A stretch of 50,192 nucleotides of DNA from an uncultured Mailhella sp. (GCA_944324085.1 CALUUX010000030.1:1-50192); one strand, 5' to 3'; numbered from the stretch's first letter, positions 33,017 to 42,125 are shown. Notes: generated by a model from the letters alone, not told the origin. A program made the numbers and translations.

Positions 33017-34933
33017 ATGGCCAATATCGTAGAAGAGCGCATCGTTCCCGTTCTGCTTGGGGTCATCGGTGTCGTATGGTTTGTAGCGCAGATTATGTTT
33101 TCGTTCTTTTTCCCCATCAACCCGATGACGTTGGCGCCGATATTCCTTTCGTTCGCCTTCTGCATTGTCTTTTTGATGCATCCCTTCCCCGGTAGCCAGC
33201 GTTTTCCGATCCTGCGTATCCTGGATTTTGCCGTCATCCCCGCCTGCATCTGGATGGGTTCCTTGTTCTACTTTGATCAGGAACGCATCATCACCCGCAT
33301 TCCGTACATCTCCGAAATTCTTCCTTCCGATACCGTGGCGTGCGTGCTCATGATCGTGCTTCTGCTTGAAGCCATGCGCCGCACCATCGGCTGGAACCTG
33401 CTGGGATTTGTGCTCGTGGTCATCGCCTATGGCGTGTTCGGCCCCTATTTCCCCGGCGTTCTCCGCTTTGATGGTTTCAACCTCGAGGCCTTTACCGAAA
33501 TCATGTCGCTGACTTCCAACGGCGTGTACGGCACGGCTCTTTCCACGACGGCCAGCTTCATCTTCTACTTCATTATCTTCGGCGCGCTCTTTGCCGTCTG
33601 CGGCGGCGGTCAGGTGCTGATTGACATCGGCATGAAGGTCAGCGACCCGCGTTCCGGCGGTCCCGCCAAAGCCGCCGTTATGTCTTCCGCGCTCATGGGC
33701 ATGATTTCCGGTTCGGCCGTGGCCAACGTGACCACCACCGGCGTTATGACCATCCCCATGATGAAGAAAGCCGGGTATCAGCCTCATCAGGCCGGCGCCA
33801 TTGAAGCCGTGGCTTCCACCGGCGGCCAGATCATGCCCCCCATCATGGGCGTCGGCGCGTTCATCATGGCCGAACTGCTGGGCATGAGCTACGGCGAAAT
33901 CGCCATCTGCGCCATCATTCCCGCGTCGGCGTACTTCATTTCCGTGTTCATGCTCGTGGGACTGCTGGCCAAGCGCAACACGTTTGAACGTCACGGCGCC
34001 ATGGTTTCGGCCGAGGCTCTCACGTTCAAGGTCGCTCCCATCCTTCCCAGACTGTACCTGCTTATTCCCGCCATCATCCTTATTTTCATGGTGCTTACCG
34101 GCAGCTCGCTCCGTCTGGCCGCTGTTTATTCCACCATCGCCGTTCTCGTCATCAACCTGTTCAATCCCAAGCGTCTCGGCCTGCGTGAGCTTTTCTCGGC
34201 CTTCATGGACGGTATCCGTCAGAGCGCGTCTCTGACCATTCCCGTGTCGGCCTGCGGCATCATCATCGGCATCGTGGTGCAGTCCGGCCTCGCCAACAAG
34301 TTCGCCTCGCTGCTCGCGGTGGTCGGCAACAGCAGCCTGCTGCTCGCGCTGATCATCGCCATGGGCTGCTGCATGATCCTCGGCATGGCCATGCCCACGG
34401 TCGCCGCCTACCTCATTTCCGTGACGCTGTTCGCTTCCGCCCTCGTGCGTCTCGGCCTGCCTATCTTCATCGTTCACATGTTCTGCTTCTACTTCGGCGT
34501 TATGGCTCAGCTTACGCCTCCGGTGTGCCTGGCTTCCTTTACCGCTGCGGGCATTGCGGACGCGGACTCCTGGAAGACGGGCTGGACGGCCTTTACCTAC
34601 GCCATTGTGGCCTTCCTTGTGCCTTTCGCCTTTGCCTATGAACCCGCGCTGCTTCTGCAGGGAACGATGATGGCCACGGTCACCTCGACGGTGTCGCTGC
34701 TTATCGGCTGCTACGCGCTGGCCATCGCCATTTCCGGTTTCCATACCAAGCCTTTGTCCATGCCCTGGAGAGCCATTGTCCTGGCTTCGGCCATCTGCTG
34801 CATCATCCCCGGCGTGATAACCGATATCATCGGGTACGCGACGCTTGCCGCGGTCCTGATCATCAACCGCAACAAGAAGACGCCTTCCGCGCCGTCCGCT
34901 CCCGCCGACGCTTCTTCCGAACCCTCAGCCTGA
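33017..34933 (+). CDS. TRAP transporter fused permease (DctQ-DctM fusion)
   Basis: This 638-residue membrane protein joins the small (Q) and large (M) TRAP subunits. The first about 120 residues hold four helices typical of DctQ, and the following part has about 12 helices with GGQIMPPIMGVGAFIMAEL and a glycine-rich FYFGVMAQLTPPVCLA region, typical of TAXI-linked DctM. I chose the ATG at 33017, which has AGAGG eight bases upstream; the ATG at 33011 touches the ribosome site, and an upstream start at 32915 would lie inside the hairpins. The C-terminus is a Pro/Ser/Ala-rich tail. Confidence 0.88.
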   Translation: MANIVEERIVPVLLGVIGVVWFVAQIMFSFFFPINPMTLAPIFLSFAFCIVFLMHPFPGSQRFPILRILDFAVIPACIWMGSLFYFDQERIITRIPYISEILPSDTVACVLMIVLLLEAMRRTIGWNLLGFVLVVIAYGVFGPYFPGVLRFDGFNLEAFTEIMSLTSNGVYGTALSTTASFIFYFIIFGALFAVCGGGQVLIDIGMKVSDPRSGGPAKAAVMSSALMGMISGSAVANVTTTGVMTIPMMKKAGYQPHQAGAIEAVASTGGQIMPPIMGVGAFIMAELLGMSYGEIAICAIIPASAYFISVFMLVGLLAKRNTFERHGAMVSAEALTFKVAPILPRLYLLIPAIILIFMVLTGSSLRLAAVYSTIAVLVINLFNPKRLGLRELFSAFMDGIRQSASLTIPVSACGIIIGIVVQSGLANKFASLLAVVGNSSLLLALIIAMGCCMILGMAMPTVAAYLISVTLFASALVRLGLPIFIVHMFCFYFGVMAQLTPPVCLASFTAAGIADADSWKTGWTAFTYAIVAFLVPFAFAYEPALLLQGTMMATVTSTVSLLIGCYALAIAISGFHTKPLSMPWRAIVLASAICCIIPGVITDIIGYATLAAVLIINRNKKTPSAPSAPADASSEPSA

Positions 34934-34978
34934 TAGCTTCCCGACGCTGTCTTAGATACCAACACTAAGGAGAGAATC

Positions 34979-36016
34979 ATGTCCGAGTCCGATATCAAGG
35001 AACTGGTGTATAAGTACGGCCTTGTTCCGGTCGTGGCCGTGGATACCCGCGAACATGCCGTGCCCCTGGCCAAAGCCCTTTGCGACGGAGAACTGGAAAT
35101 CGCGGAAGTGACCTTCCGCACCGAATGCGCCGCCGACGCCATTGCAGATATGACGGCGGCCTATCCCAACATGCTGGTGGGCGCGGGCACCGTGCTTTCC
35201 GTGGAACAGGCCCAGAAGGCGTTGGACGCCGGCGCAAAGTTCATCGTGACTCCCGGCTTTGACGAAAGCATCGTCAAGTTCTGCCAGGAGAAGGGCGTGC
35301 TCGTCATTCCCGGCTGCGCCACGCCTTCCGACGTGCAGAAGGCCGTCGCCTGCGGTCTGGACGTGGTCAAGTTCTTCCCCGCGGAAGCGGCGGGCGGTCT
35401 GAAGATGATCAATTCGCTGGCCTCGGTGTACAAGGGCGTGCGTTTTCTGCCTACGGGCGGCATCACTCCCGACAAGTTCTCCGAGTACCTGCTCAATCCC
35501 AACGTCATCGCCGTGGGCGCCAGCTGCGTGACGCCTCGCGCGCTCGTGGAAGCGGGCGATTTTGAAGCCATCCGCAAGCTGGCCCGCGACGCCATGTTCG
35601 CGGTGCTCAACTTCCAGTTCTGCCACATGGGCATCAACTGCTACAGCGACGAGGAAGGATATAAGAACCTTTTCGCTCTGGCGGACATGTTCAACCTCGT
35701 GATGGGCGACACTCCCAGCTCCTCCTATGTGGGACGCGAAGTCGAAATCACCAAGATTCCCTTCAAGGTGCGCGGTCCGCACGGCCATCTCGGCTACTAC
35801 ACCGACAATCTTGAACGCGCGGTGTTTTATCTCGAGAAGAAGGGCGTGGAGTTCGATCACGAGCATGTGAAGCCGTACAAGGGCAAAATGTACGTGATCT
35901 ACCTCAAGGAACAGATCGCCGGCTTTGCCGTTCACATCGAAGAGCGCAACGATCACAATCCGCCCGCCTGGGAACATCGCGACGTCATCAAGGCCCGCAT
36001 AGGCTGGAAGGACTAG
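34979..36016 (+). CDS. KDPG/KHG aldolase fused to a VOC-family domain
   Basis: Residues 1-205 are a class I 2-keto-3-deoxy-6-phosphogluconate/4-hydroxy-2-oxoglutarate aldolase. Key residues are E43 and R47 (EVTFRTE) and the Schiff-base K131 (VVKFFPAEA). It cleaves KDPG to pyruvate and glyceraldehyde 3-phosphate. Residues about 213-345 form a vicinal-oxygen-chelate-like domain that starts CHMGINC and includes GHLGYYTDNLERAVFYLEKKG. The fused form is known in some anaerobes. The second domain may bind a metal or a sugar acid, but its function is unknown. It is the likely last step of the IolB-KduD-KdgK route in this island. Confidence 0.83.
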   Translation: MSESDIKELVYKYGLVPVVAVDTREHAVPLAKALCDGELEIAEVTFRTECAADAIADMTAAYPNMLVGAGTVLSVEQAQKALDAGAKFIVTPGFDESIVKFCQEKGVLVIPGCATPSDVQKAVACGLDVVKFFPAEAAGGLKMINSLASVYKGVRFLPTGGITPDKFSEYLLNPNVIAVGASCVTPRALVEAGDFEAIRKLARDAMFAVLNFQFCHMGINCYSDEEGYKNLFALADMFNLVMGDTPSSSYVGREVEITKIPFKVRGPHGHLGYYTDNLERAVFYLEKKGVEFDHEHVKPYKGKMYVIYLKEQIAGFAVHIEERNDHNPPAWEHRDVIKARIGWKD

Positions 36017-36019
36017 GGC

Positions 36020-37414
36020 ATGGCCATAGAACTTATTCCCCATACCGGACGTCTCAACGAAGACGTGCCCCTCGATTTCGGAGAGGCTCCCGTCATCACG
36101 CCGCGGATGTATCAGGATCGCATCGAGGCCCTTCTCGACGCGGGGCGCGAGTTCACCCATCTGGTCATTTATGCGGACAGGGAACATTTCTCCAATCTGG
36201 AATACCTGACCGGGTACGATCCTCGTTTTGAGGAATGTTTCCTCATTCTCCGCAAGGGGGAAACGCCCACGCTGGTTCTCGGCAACGAGGGCATGGGACA
36301 GTCCCTTTGCGTCACCGTGCCGGTGCGCCGCGTCCTTTGTCAGATGCTCAGCCCTCTGGGGCAGGCGCGGGGAAACAGTCAGTCTCCGGCGGGCGTGTTC
36401 CGGAGCGCGGGCATAGACGAACATGCCCATGTGGGGCTCCTCGGATGGAAGAGCTTCTGCGCCAAGGAAACGCCCGCCTGGGAACATACCTTTGAAGTGC
36501 CGTCCTTCCTTGTGGATGCGTTGCGCGAGGTGTGTCCGGACGTGCGAAACGCCAACGGTCTGCTGATGGACAATCAGACCGGCCTGCGCATGACGCACGG
36601 CGCGGAAGAACTTGTTCTTTCCGAGCTGGCTTCCACCAAGGCCAGCCGCAAGACCTGGGATTTCATCCGCGGACTGCGTCCCGGTCTGACGGAACTGGAA
36701 GCCTCGCAGGCTTTCAACATAGACGGCGAACCCTGTCCGACGCATCCGAATATATGCTTCAAGGGCAGGGGCATTCTCAGCCCCGATCCCTGGACTCGTC
36801 TGGAATACGGCAAGGACATCGCCTTCGGCATGGGCTACCGCTGCGCGCAGATACATCGCGTGGGCGTGTACGCCCGCGACCGGGAGGAATTCGATCGTCA
36901 TTTCCCCGGAGCCTTTGAAGGGCTCTATAAAAAGTATTTTCAGGCGGTGTGCGTCTGGTACGAATCCGTCGCCATAGGGGCGACGGGCGGGGAAGTTTGG
37001 CAGGCCGTGCGCGACTCCATAGGATGTTCCTATGAGGAGTTCGGCATAGGGCTCAACCCTGGTCACGTCATTCATACCGAGGAGTGGACCAATTCTCCCT
37101 TCTCGGAAGGGGACGGCACGGTGTTGCGCTCGGGCATGATGCTCCAGTGTGACTTTACGGCCCGCCAGAGTCGTTTCAACAATCTGGGCGTGCATATCGA
37201 AGACGGCGTGATCCTGGCCGACAAGGCCATGAGAGACCGCATCCAGACCATGGCTCCTCTGTGCATGAAGAGAATGCTGGAACGTCAGAGATTCATGCGC
37301 GAGACCTTGGGCATACGGCTGCGCGACGAAGTGCTGCCCACATCCGATCTGGCCGGACTTCTGTTCCCCTTCCTGGCGAGCGTGGACTGCGTGTTCGCCC
37401 AGAAGGGAAATTGA
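36020..37414 (+). CDS. M24 (creatinase/aminopeptidase P-like) family protein with missing metal ligands
   Basis: This 464-residue protein has the two-domain M24 fold pattern, with a creatinase-like N-terminal domain (residues 1-190) and a pita-bread-like domain (195-440). Active M24 peptidases use Asp, Asp, His, Glu, Glu. Here the segment around 266-283, IAFGMGYRCAQIHRVG, lacks both Asp. A His (PGHVIH, 349) and Glu (VHIEDGV, 394) remain, and the second Glu is not clear. It is therefore likely to be a pseudopeptidase or an enzyme of other activity, like creatinase. It begins three bases after the aldolase gene, which points to a role in the island's pathway. Confidence 0.75.
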   Translation: MAIELIPHTGRLNEDVPLDFGEAPVITPRMYQDRIEALLDAGREFTHLVIYADREHFSNLEYLTGYDPRFEECFLILRKGETPTLVLGNEGMGQSLCVTVPVRRVLCQMLSPLGQARGNSQSPAGVFRSAGIDEHAHVGLLGWKSFCAKETPAWEHTFEVPSFLVDALREVCPDVRNANGLLMDNQTGLRMTHGAEELVLSELASTKASRKTWDFIRGLRPGLTELEASQAFNIDGEPCPTHPNICFKGRGILSPDPWTRLEYGKDIAFGMGYRCAQIHRVGVYARDREEFDRHFPGAFEGLYKKYFQAVCVWYESVAIGATGGEVWQAVRDSIGCSYEEFGIGLNPGHVIHTEEWTNSPFSEGDGTVLRSGMMLQCDFTARQSRFNNLGVHIEDGVILADKAMRDRIQTMAPLCMKRMLERQRFMRETLGIRLRDEVLPTSDLAGLLFPFLASVDCVFAQKGN

Positions 37415-37595
37415 GGCGCCCGGTTCGGGAAACGTCAGGAAAGAGCCCGTCACGCGTTTACCGGCGTCGCGGTTCCGCGCGATAACGGAGCGGGCCGCGC
37501 GCCGGTCGCTGACGGCTAGGAAAACGTTCATCTGTTCCACCTTGTGAAGGATTTTTATAACAACTCGCTTGGAGCGACTTTTGGAGGAAACGATC

Positions 37596-38588
37596 ATGGC
37601 TACCAGAAAGATTCTTGTTCCCTATCCGGTTCTCAAGGACGGCCTCGCCGAACTTTACGCCCGCGGATACGAGGTGTTCTACCCTGAGGACTACTATCCC
37701 AAGAGACAGGACATTCTGGATATTCTTCCGAAGTATGACGCGCTTATTTCCTGCGGTTTCCAGGCCAACGCCGAAGCCGTGGCCCGCATGGACAACGTGA
37801 AGATCATGAGCACCTACGGCGTGGGTTACGACAACGTGGCGCTCAAAGAAATGACGGAACGCGGCATTCTCGTCTGCAATCTGCCCGACGTCGTGACCGA
37901 ATCCACGGCTGAATTCGGCATGGGACTCATGCTTGCGGTCATGCGTCGCATTTCCGTGACCGACCAGAAGCTCCGCATTCTGCCTGAACTTCGCTGGGGC
38001 CCCATCGCCAATCTCGGCCACGGCCTCAACGGCAAGCGTCTCGGCATTCTCGGCATGGGCCGCATCGGTAAGGCTGTGGCCCGTCGCGCCAAGGCCTTCC
38101 TCATGGACGTGACCTATCATAACCGCCATCAGCTTCCCGCGGAAGTGGAAGCCGAATACAGCGCCACTTACGTGCCGACCGCGGAACAGCTCTTCCGCGA
38201 ATCCGACGTTGTCATCATCAACCTTCCGCTTACGGATTCCACCCGTCAGAGCATCGGCATGGAACAGTTCGAAATGATGAAGCGCACGGCGTATTTCATC
38301 AACGTGGGCCGCGGCCCCATCGTGCGCGAGAAGGAACTCATTGAAGCTCTGGAAAAGGGCGTTATTGCCGGTGCCGGACTGGACGTGTTCGAACATGAAC
38401 CGAACATTCCCGCCGCGTTGAGAGGTATGCCCAACGTGGTGCTCGGCGCGCACATGGCCACCGCTACCTACGAGACCCGTTCGGAAATGGTGCGCCTGGC
38501 CTGCAAGAACATCATTGATTATCTGGAATACGGTCAGCATCCCAACCTGGTGAACCCTGAGGTTCTGGCCAACAAGCGTCCCCTGTAG
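37596..38588 (+). CDS. D-2-hydroxyacid dehydrogenase (NAD/NADP-dependent)
   Basis: This 330-residue enzyme has the Rossmann motif GMGRIG at 153-158 and the catalytic trio R239 (VGRG), E268 (EHEP) and H286 (AHMA) of the D-isomer-specific family. It reduces a 2-oxo acid or oxidises a 2-hydroxy acid. The residues resemble glyoxylate/hydroxypyruvate reductase and 2-ketogluconate reductase. It starts 181 bases after the M24-like gene, with a GGAGG site at 37583-37587. The gap holds no recognised gene. The substrate is unknown but probably a sugar-derived 2-oxo acid. Confidence 0.85.
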   Translation: MATRKILVPYPVLKDGLAELYARGYEVFYPEDYYPKRQDILDILPKYDALISCGFQANAEAVARMDNVKIMSTYGVGYDNVALKEMTERGILVCNLPDVVTESTAEFGMGLMLAVMRRISVTDQKLRILPELRWGPIANLGHGLNGKRLGILGMGRIGKAVARRAKAFLMDVTYHNRHQLPAEVEAEYSATYVPTAEQLFRESDVVIINLPLTDSTRQSIGMEQFEMMKRTAYFINVGRGPIVREKELIEALEKGVIAGAGLDVFEHEPNIPAALRGMPNVVLGAHMATATYETRSEMVRLACKNIIDYLEYGQHPNLVNPEVLANKRPL

Positions 38589-38597
38589 TCTGTGAGT

Positions 38598-38626
38598 CCC
38601 CGGCCGCTCGTTGAGAGCGGCCGGGG
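38598..38626 (+). other. Strong hairpin just before the TauE/SafE gene
   Basis: A perfect 12-bp stem, CCCCGGCCGCTC (38598-38609) with its complement (38615-38626), has the loop GTTGA. There is no T-run. It ends 12 bases before the next ATG and could limit initiation or terminate part of the transcripts. Confidence 0.5.
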
Positions 38627-38638
38627 CGGACAACCGTC

Positions 38639-39382
38639 ATGGATTGGTCACTGATTCCCCTGATTTTTATTCCTACCGTGCTGGGAGGCGCGTTTCAGAC
38701 GCTGACCGGATTTGGTTCCGGCATATTGCTGATGATGGTGCTGCCGTTGTTCATCCCGCTGCTTCAGGCTTCCGCCATCTCCACGGTTACGGGACTTTGT
38801 CTGACGTTCTCTCTCGGCATGTCGTTACGCAAGCATGCGTATTATCGGGGAATGGTATTCCCTCTGGTGATATTCCTGTGCTGTTCCGCGACGGCCATTC
38901 ATATCGGTCCGTCAGTCAACACGCGCCTGCTGAGCGTCTTGTTCGGTCTTTTTCTCATCGGTCTTGCCGTGTGGTTTCATTGCATTGAGAAAACTCACGG
39001 AGCCAGAAAGTTCGGCAAGGCGGCCACGGTGGCCTTTGCCGCTCTTTCCGGAGTGACCAGCGGTTGGTTCGGTCTCAGCGGGCCTCCCATGGCCGTGTAT
39101 TTCATGACTCAGCTCGGTGATGACAAAATGCGTTACATCGCGACGACGCAGATATTTTTTTTCATCATCGGAGCGTTCAATACGGGAGTCCGCATTTTTG
39201 AAGGCATTCTTACCTGGCATCTGCTTTCTCTCGCCGTATGGGGCGTCCTGGGCATGTGGCTGGGCAAAACCCTGGGACTGAAACTTCTGTCCCGCATCGA
39301 CGCCGGAAAAATGCGTTCTCTGATCCATGCAGGACTGGCTGTCACCGGTCTGTTTACCGTGCTGAAGAACATTATTTTTTAA
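38639..39382 (+). CDS. TauE/SafE-family sulfite/organic anion exporter
   Basis: This 247-residue membrane protein has about eight transmembrane segments in two repeats and the repeat motif GGAFQTLTGFGSGILLMM (about residues 16-33), with a second version near GVTSGWFGLSGPPMAVYF. The TauE/SafE family exports sulfite, sulfoacetate and similar anions, but many members are unassigned. The presence beside hydroxyacid dehydrogenases suggests export of a small organic or sulfonated acid end product. Start and stop fit the gene spacing. There is no good Shine-Dalgarno sequence, only a GGCGGA 9 bases upstream. Confidence 0.8.
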   Translation: MDWSLIPLIFIPTVLGGAFQTLTGFGSGILLMMVLPLFIPLLQASAISTVTGLCLTFSLGMSLRKHAYYRGMVFPLVIFLCCSATAIHIGPSVNTRLLSVLFGLFLIGLAVWFHCIEKTHGARKFGKAATVAFAALSGVTSGWFGLSGPPMAVYFMTQLGDDKMRYIATTQIFFFIIGAFNTGVRIFEGILTWHLLSLAVWGVLGMWLGKTLGLKLLSRIDAGKMRSLIHAGLAVTGLFTVLKNIIF

Positions 39383-39451
39383 AGGCATGACGTGCTCTTC
39401 GGGGAACGTCGACATCGACAAGAATCTGTTTTGCAAGAACAGGAGGAAACC

Positions 39452-40327
39452 ATGCCTCGTTTTATCAGAGCGTATGATAACCATAACGAACCGCTCATCA
39501 ACGCCAACGACGACTTTCTGCCCCGCACGTATTTCAACATCGTGCGCCTGAAGAAGGGTGAAACGCAGTATACCTGCGTGCCCGGCTATGAAACCTGCTG
39601 GGTGCTGACCCACGGCCGTTGCGACATCGACGTGGACGGCAAGGTCTTCGAGAACGTCGGCAATCGCGACAGCATCTGGGAAAACCAGCGCGCCGATTCC
39701 GTGTACGCTCCCGCCGGAGCGAAGATCAACGTGACCTGCGTGTCGGACGACGTGGTGATTTTTGTGGCCGGCGGTCGTTGCGAAGAATACCATGAACCCT
39801 ATCGCATCAAGCCCGAAGATGTGAAGCCCGTGGAAGTCGGCTCCGTGAAGACCCATTCCCGTCGCGTGATCAATCATATTCTCGGCGCCAAGGACGAAGG
39901 TCGTACCGGCAATCTGCTGGTGAGCGAGCTCTACGCCGATCCCGGCTGCTGGGCCGGCTATCCGCCTCACAAGCACGGCAACGACATTCCTTCGGCCGAG
40001 GGCGTGTGGAAGGAAACCGGCTTTGAGGAAGTGTATCACTTCCACTACAATCCTGAAAACGGCTTCGGCGCGCAGTTCGACTACACTCCCGGCGACGAAG
40101 TGTCTCCTCATGTGTGGCACATGCGTTCCGGCGACACTTTCCTTATTTCCAAAGGCTATCATCCCGGCGTGACGTCTCCCGGCCATGCCGCGTACATCTT
40201 CACCATTCTTGTGGGTCATACCCAGCATTCTCTCGTGCAGAATTTCGAACCGCAGTACGCCTATCTCAGCAAGCAGCTGCCCGGCGTGCAGGACATGGTG
40301 GCGCTGTTCACCGGCGACAAGAAGTAA
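39452..40327 (+). CDS. iolB: 5-deoxy-glucuronate isomerase, IolB-type
   Basis: This 291-residue protein belongs to the KduI/IolB cupin family. It has the IolB-type order of FENVGNRDS, DSVYAPAG, LLVSELYADPGCWAGYPPHKHG (about 155-176; metal ligands H173 and H175) and EEVYHFHYNPENGFGAQ (Glu192/193 and His196). IolB converts 5-deoxy-D-glucuronate to 2-deoxy-5-keto-D-gluconate in inositol breakdown; KduI carries out a similar isomerisation of a deoxy uronate. No inositol dehydrogenase or IolE/IolD is near, and KduD and KdgK follow, so it may serve as the KduI-like step. The start at 39452 has AGGAGG. Confidence 0.83.
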   Translation: MPRFIRAYDNHNEPLINANDDFLPRTYFNIVRLKKGETQYTCVPGYETCWVLTHGRCDIDVDGKVFENVGNRDSIWENQRADSVYAPAGAKINVTCVSDDVVIFVAGGRCEEYHEPYRIKPEDVKPVEVGSVKTHSRRVINHILGAKDEGRTGNLLVSELYADPGCWAGYPPHKHGNDIPSAEGVWKETGFEEVYHFHYNPENGFGAQFDYTPGDEVSPHVWHMRSGDTFLISKGYHPGVTSPGHAAYIFTILVGHTQHSLVQNFEPQYAYLSKQLPGVQDMVALFTGDKK

Positions 40328-40339
40328 GGGGACAAGAGC

Positions 40340-41299
40340 ATGAAGATCATCATTTCCGACTGCGATCACGTTAATCTGAACGAAGAGACCGCGGTTTTCG
40401 AAGCCGCCGGCCTTTCCTTCGAACTGAAGCAGTGCCATACCGAGGACGATCTCATCCGCGAATGCAAGGGCGGGGAAATCTTCATCAATCAGTACGCGCC
40501 GTTCACCCGCCGCGTGCTGGAAGCCCTGCGTCCTGAAATCAAGCAGATCGTGCGTTACGGCGTGGGCGTGAACAACATCGACATCGCCGCGGCCACCGAG
40601 CTCGGCGTGCAGGTGTGCAACGTGCCGGATTACGGCATGAACGAAGTGGCGGATCAGGCTCTGGCTCTGACTCTGGATCTGGCCCGCAAGGTGTCCTTCA
40701 TGAACGCCGGCGTGCGCAAGGGCCGTTGGAACTATGAGGATTCCATTCCGCTGTTCCGTCTTTCCGAGCAGACGCTGGGCGTGGCCGGTCTTGGCCGCAA
40801 CGGCCGCAACTTTGCCAACAAGGCCCGCGCGCTTTTCGGCAAGGTGATCGGCTATGATCCGTATTACACTCCCAACGCCGCGGACGGCACGGACTATATC
40901 GAGCCCGTGGATCTGGACACGCTGCTGCGCACTTCCGACTTCGTGGTGCTGCACATGCCGCTGACGGCGCAGACGCGCAATATCGTGAACGCCGAAGCTC
41001 TGGCCAAGATGAAGCCCACCGCGTACCTCGTGAACACGTCTCGCGGCGGTCTCATTGACGAAGCGGCTCTGGACAAGGCCCTTGCCGACGGCGTTATCGC
41101 CGGCGCGGCTCTGGACGTGACGGAAAAGGAACCCATTGATTCCAATTCTCCGCTGCTGCGTTATGACAACTTCATCTGCACTCCGCACATGGCGTGGTAT
41201 TCCGAACAGGCCGCTTCCGAGCTGAAGCGCAAAGTGGCGGAAGAAGCTGTGCGTTTTGCTCGTGGAGAAGCGTTGCGCAGTCCCGTGAACAAGATTTAG
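40340..41299 (+). CDS. D-2-hydroxyacid dehydrogenase, CtBP-like
   Basis: This 319-residue enzyme has a GLGRNG nucleotide motif at 151-156 and the catalytic residues R235 (TSRGG), E264 (EKEP) and H283 (TPHMA). It belongs to the C-terminal binding protein/phosphoglycerate dehydrogenase branch, different from the other dehydrogenase at 37596. It starts 12 bases after iolB. The two dehydrogenases may act on different keto acids of the pathway, or in opposite directions. Its substrate is not shown by the sequence. Confidence 0.85.
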   Translation: MKIIISDCDHVNLNEETAVFEAAGLSFELKQCHTEDDLIRECKGGEIFINQYAPFTRRVLEALRPEIKQIVRYGVGVNNIDIAAATELGVQVCNVPDYGMNEVADQALALTLDLARKVSFMNAGVRKGRWNYEDSIPLFRLSEQTLGVAGLGRNGRNFANKARALFGKVIGYDPYYTPNAADGTDYIEPVDLDTLLRTSDFVVLHMPLTAQTRNIVNAEALAKMKPTAYLVNTSRGGLIDEAALDKALADGVIAGAALDVTEKEPIDSNSPLLRYDNFICTPHMAWYSEQAASELKRKVAEEAVRFARGEALRSPVNKI

Positions 41300-41310
41300 A
41301 TCCCATGACC

Positions 41311-41334
41311 CGGGTCGGCCGTCAGGCCGACCCG
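41311..41334 (+). other. Hairpin before kduD
   Basis: CGGGTCGGCC (41311-41320) and GGCCGACCCG (41325-41334) form a perfect 10-bp stem with the loop GTCA. No T-run follows. It lies 19 bases before the kduD start. Confidence 0.5.
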
Positions 41335-41353
41335 TCCAGAGCGGAGTATGAGC

Positions 41354-42115
41354 ATGAATCTGTTTGATCTTACCGGCAAGAAGGCCATCGTTACCGGCGG
41401 CACTCGCGGCCTCGGCCATGGCATGGCCGAAGGGCTCATGGAAGCCGGGGCGGAAGTCGTCATCGTGGGCACTTCCGACAAATGTTTTTCGGTGGCGGAG
41501 AGTTTTCGCGAGAGAGGGTTCCGCTGCCACGGCGTGAAGGCCGATTTCCACAGCCGTGACGAGGTGTACCGGGCTTTCCGGGAATGCGTGGAAAAATTGG
41601 GCGGCGTTTTGGATATTCTTGTGACCGCGCACGGCATTCAGCGGCGTCACAGCGCGGAAGAGTTCCCCGTGAGCGAGTGGGATGAAGTGCTGAACGTGAA
41701 TCTTGATTCCGTGTTCGTGCTCTGCCAGGAAGCGGGCAAGATGATGCTCAGCGCCGGCCACGGCAAGATCATCAATGTGGCGTCCATGCTTTCTTTCTTC
41801 GGCGGCCAGACCGTCCCCGCCTACGCGGCGTCCAAGGGCGGCGTCGCCCAGCTCACCAAGGCTCTTTCCAACGACTGGATGAAGCGCGGCGTCAATGTCA
41901 ACGCCATCGCTCCCGGCTACATGGACACGGACATGAACGTGGCCCTGACCGATAAGAACAATCCCCGCTGTCAGCAGATCGTGGACCGCATTCCCGCCGG
42001 CCGCTGGGGCACGCCCGACGACATGAAGGGAACCGTTATTTTTCTGGCCTCTGCCGCCAGCGATTATCTGGGCGGCACCGTGATTCCCGTGGACGGCGGC
42101 TATCTGGTGAAATGA
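41354..42115 (+). CDS. kduD: 2-dehydro-3-deoxy-D-gluconate 5-dehydrogenase, KduD type
   Basis: This 253-residue short-chain dehydrogenase has the nucleotide motif TGGTRGLG (residues 14-21), S144, Y157 and K161, and a C-terminal GTVIPVDGGYLV. KduD reduces 2,5-diketo-3-deoxygluconate to KDG with NADH. Start at 41354 rather than 41348 because a GGAG site lies seven bases before it. It precedes kdgK by 10 bases, so the product KDG would be phosphorylated at once. Other sugar dehydrogenase specificity remains possible in this large family. Confidence 0.83.
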   Translation: MNLFDLTGKKAIVTGGTRGLGHGMAEGLMEAGAEVVIVGTSDKCFSVAESFRERGFRCHGVKADFHSRDEVYRAFRECVEKLGGVLDILVTAHGIQRRHSAEEFPVSEWDEVLNVNLDSVFVLCQEAGKMMLSAGHGKIINVASMLSFFGGQTVPAYAASKGGVAQLTKALSNDWMKRGVNVNAIAPGYMDTDMNVALTDKNNPRCQQIVDRIPAGRWGTPDDMKGTVIFLASAASDYLGGTVIPVDGGYLVK

Positions 42116-42125
42116 GAGGTTGACC

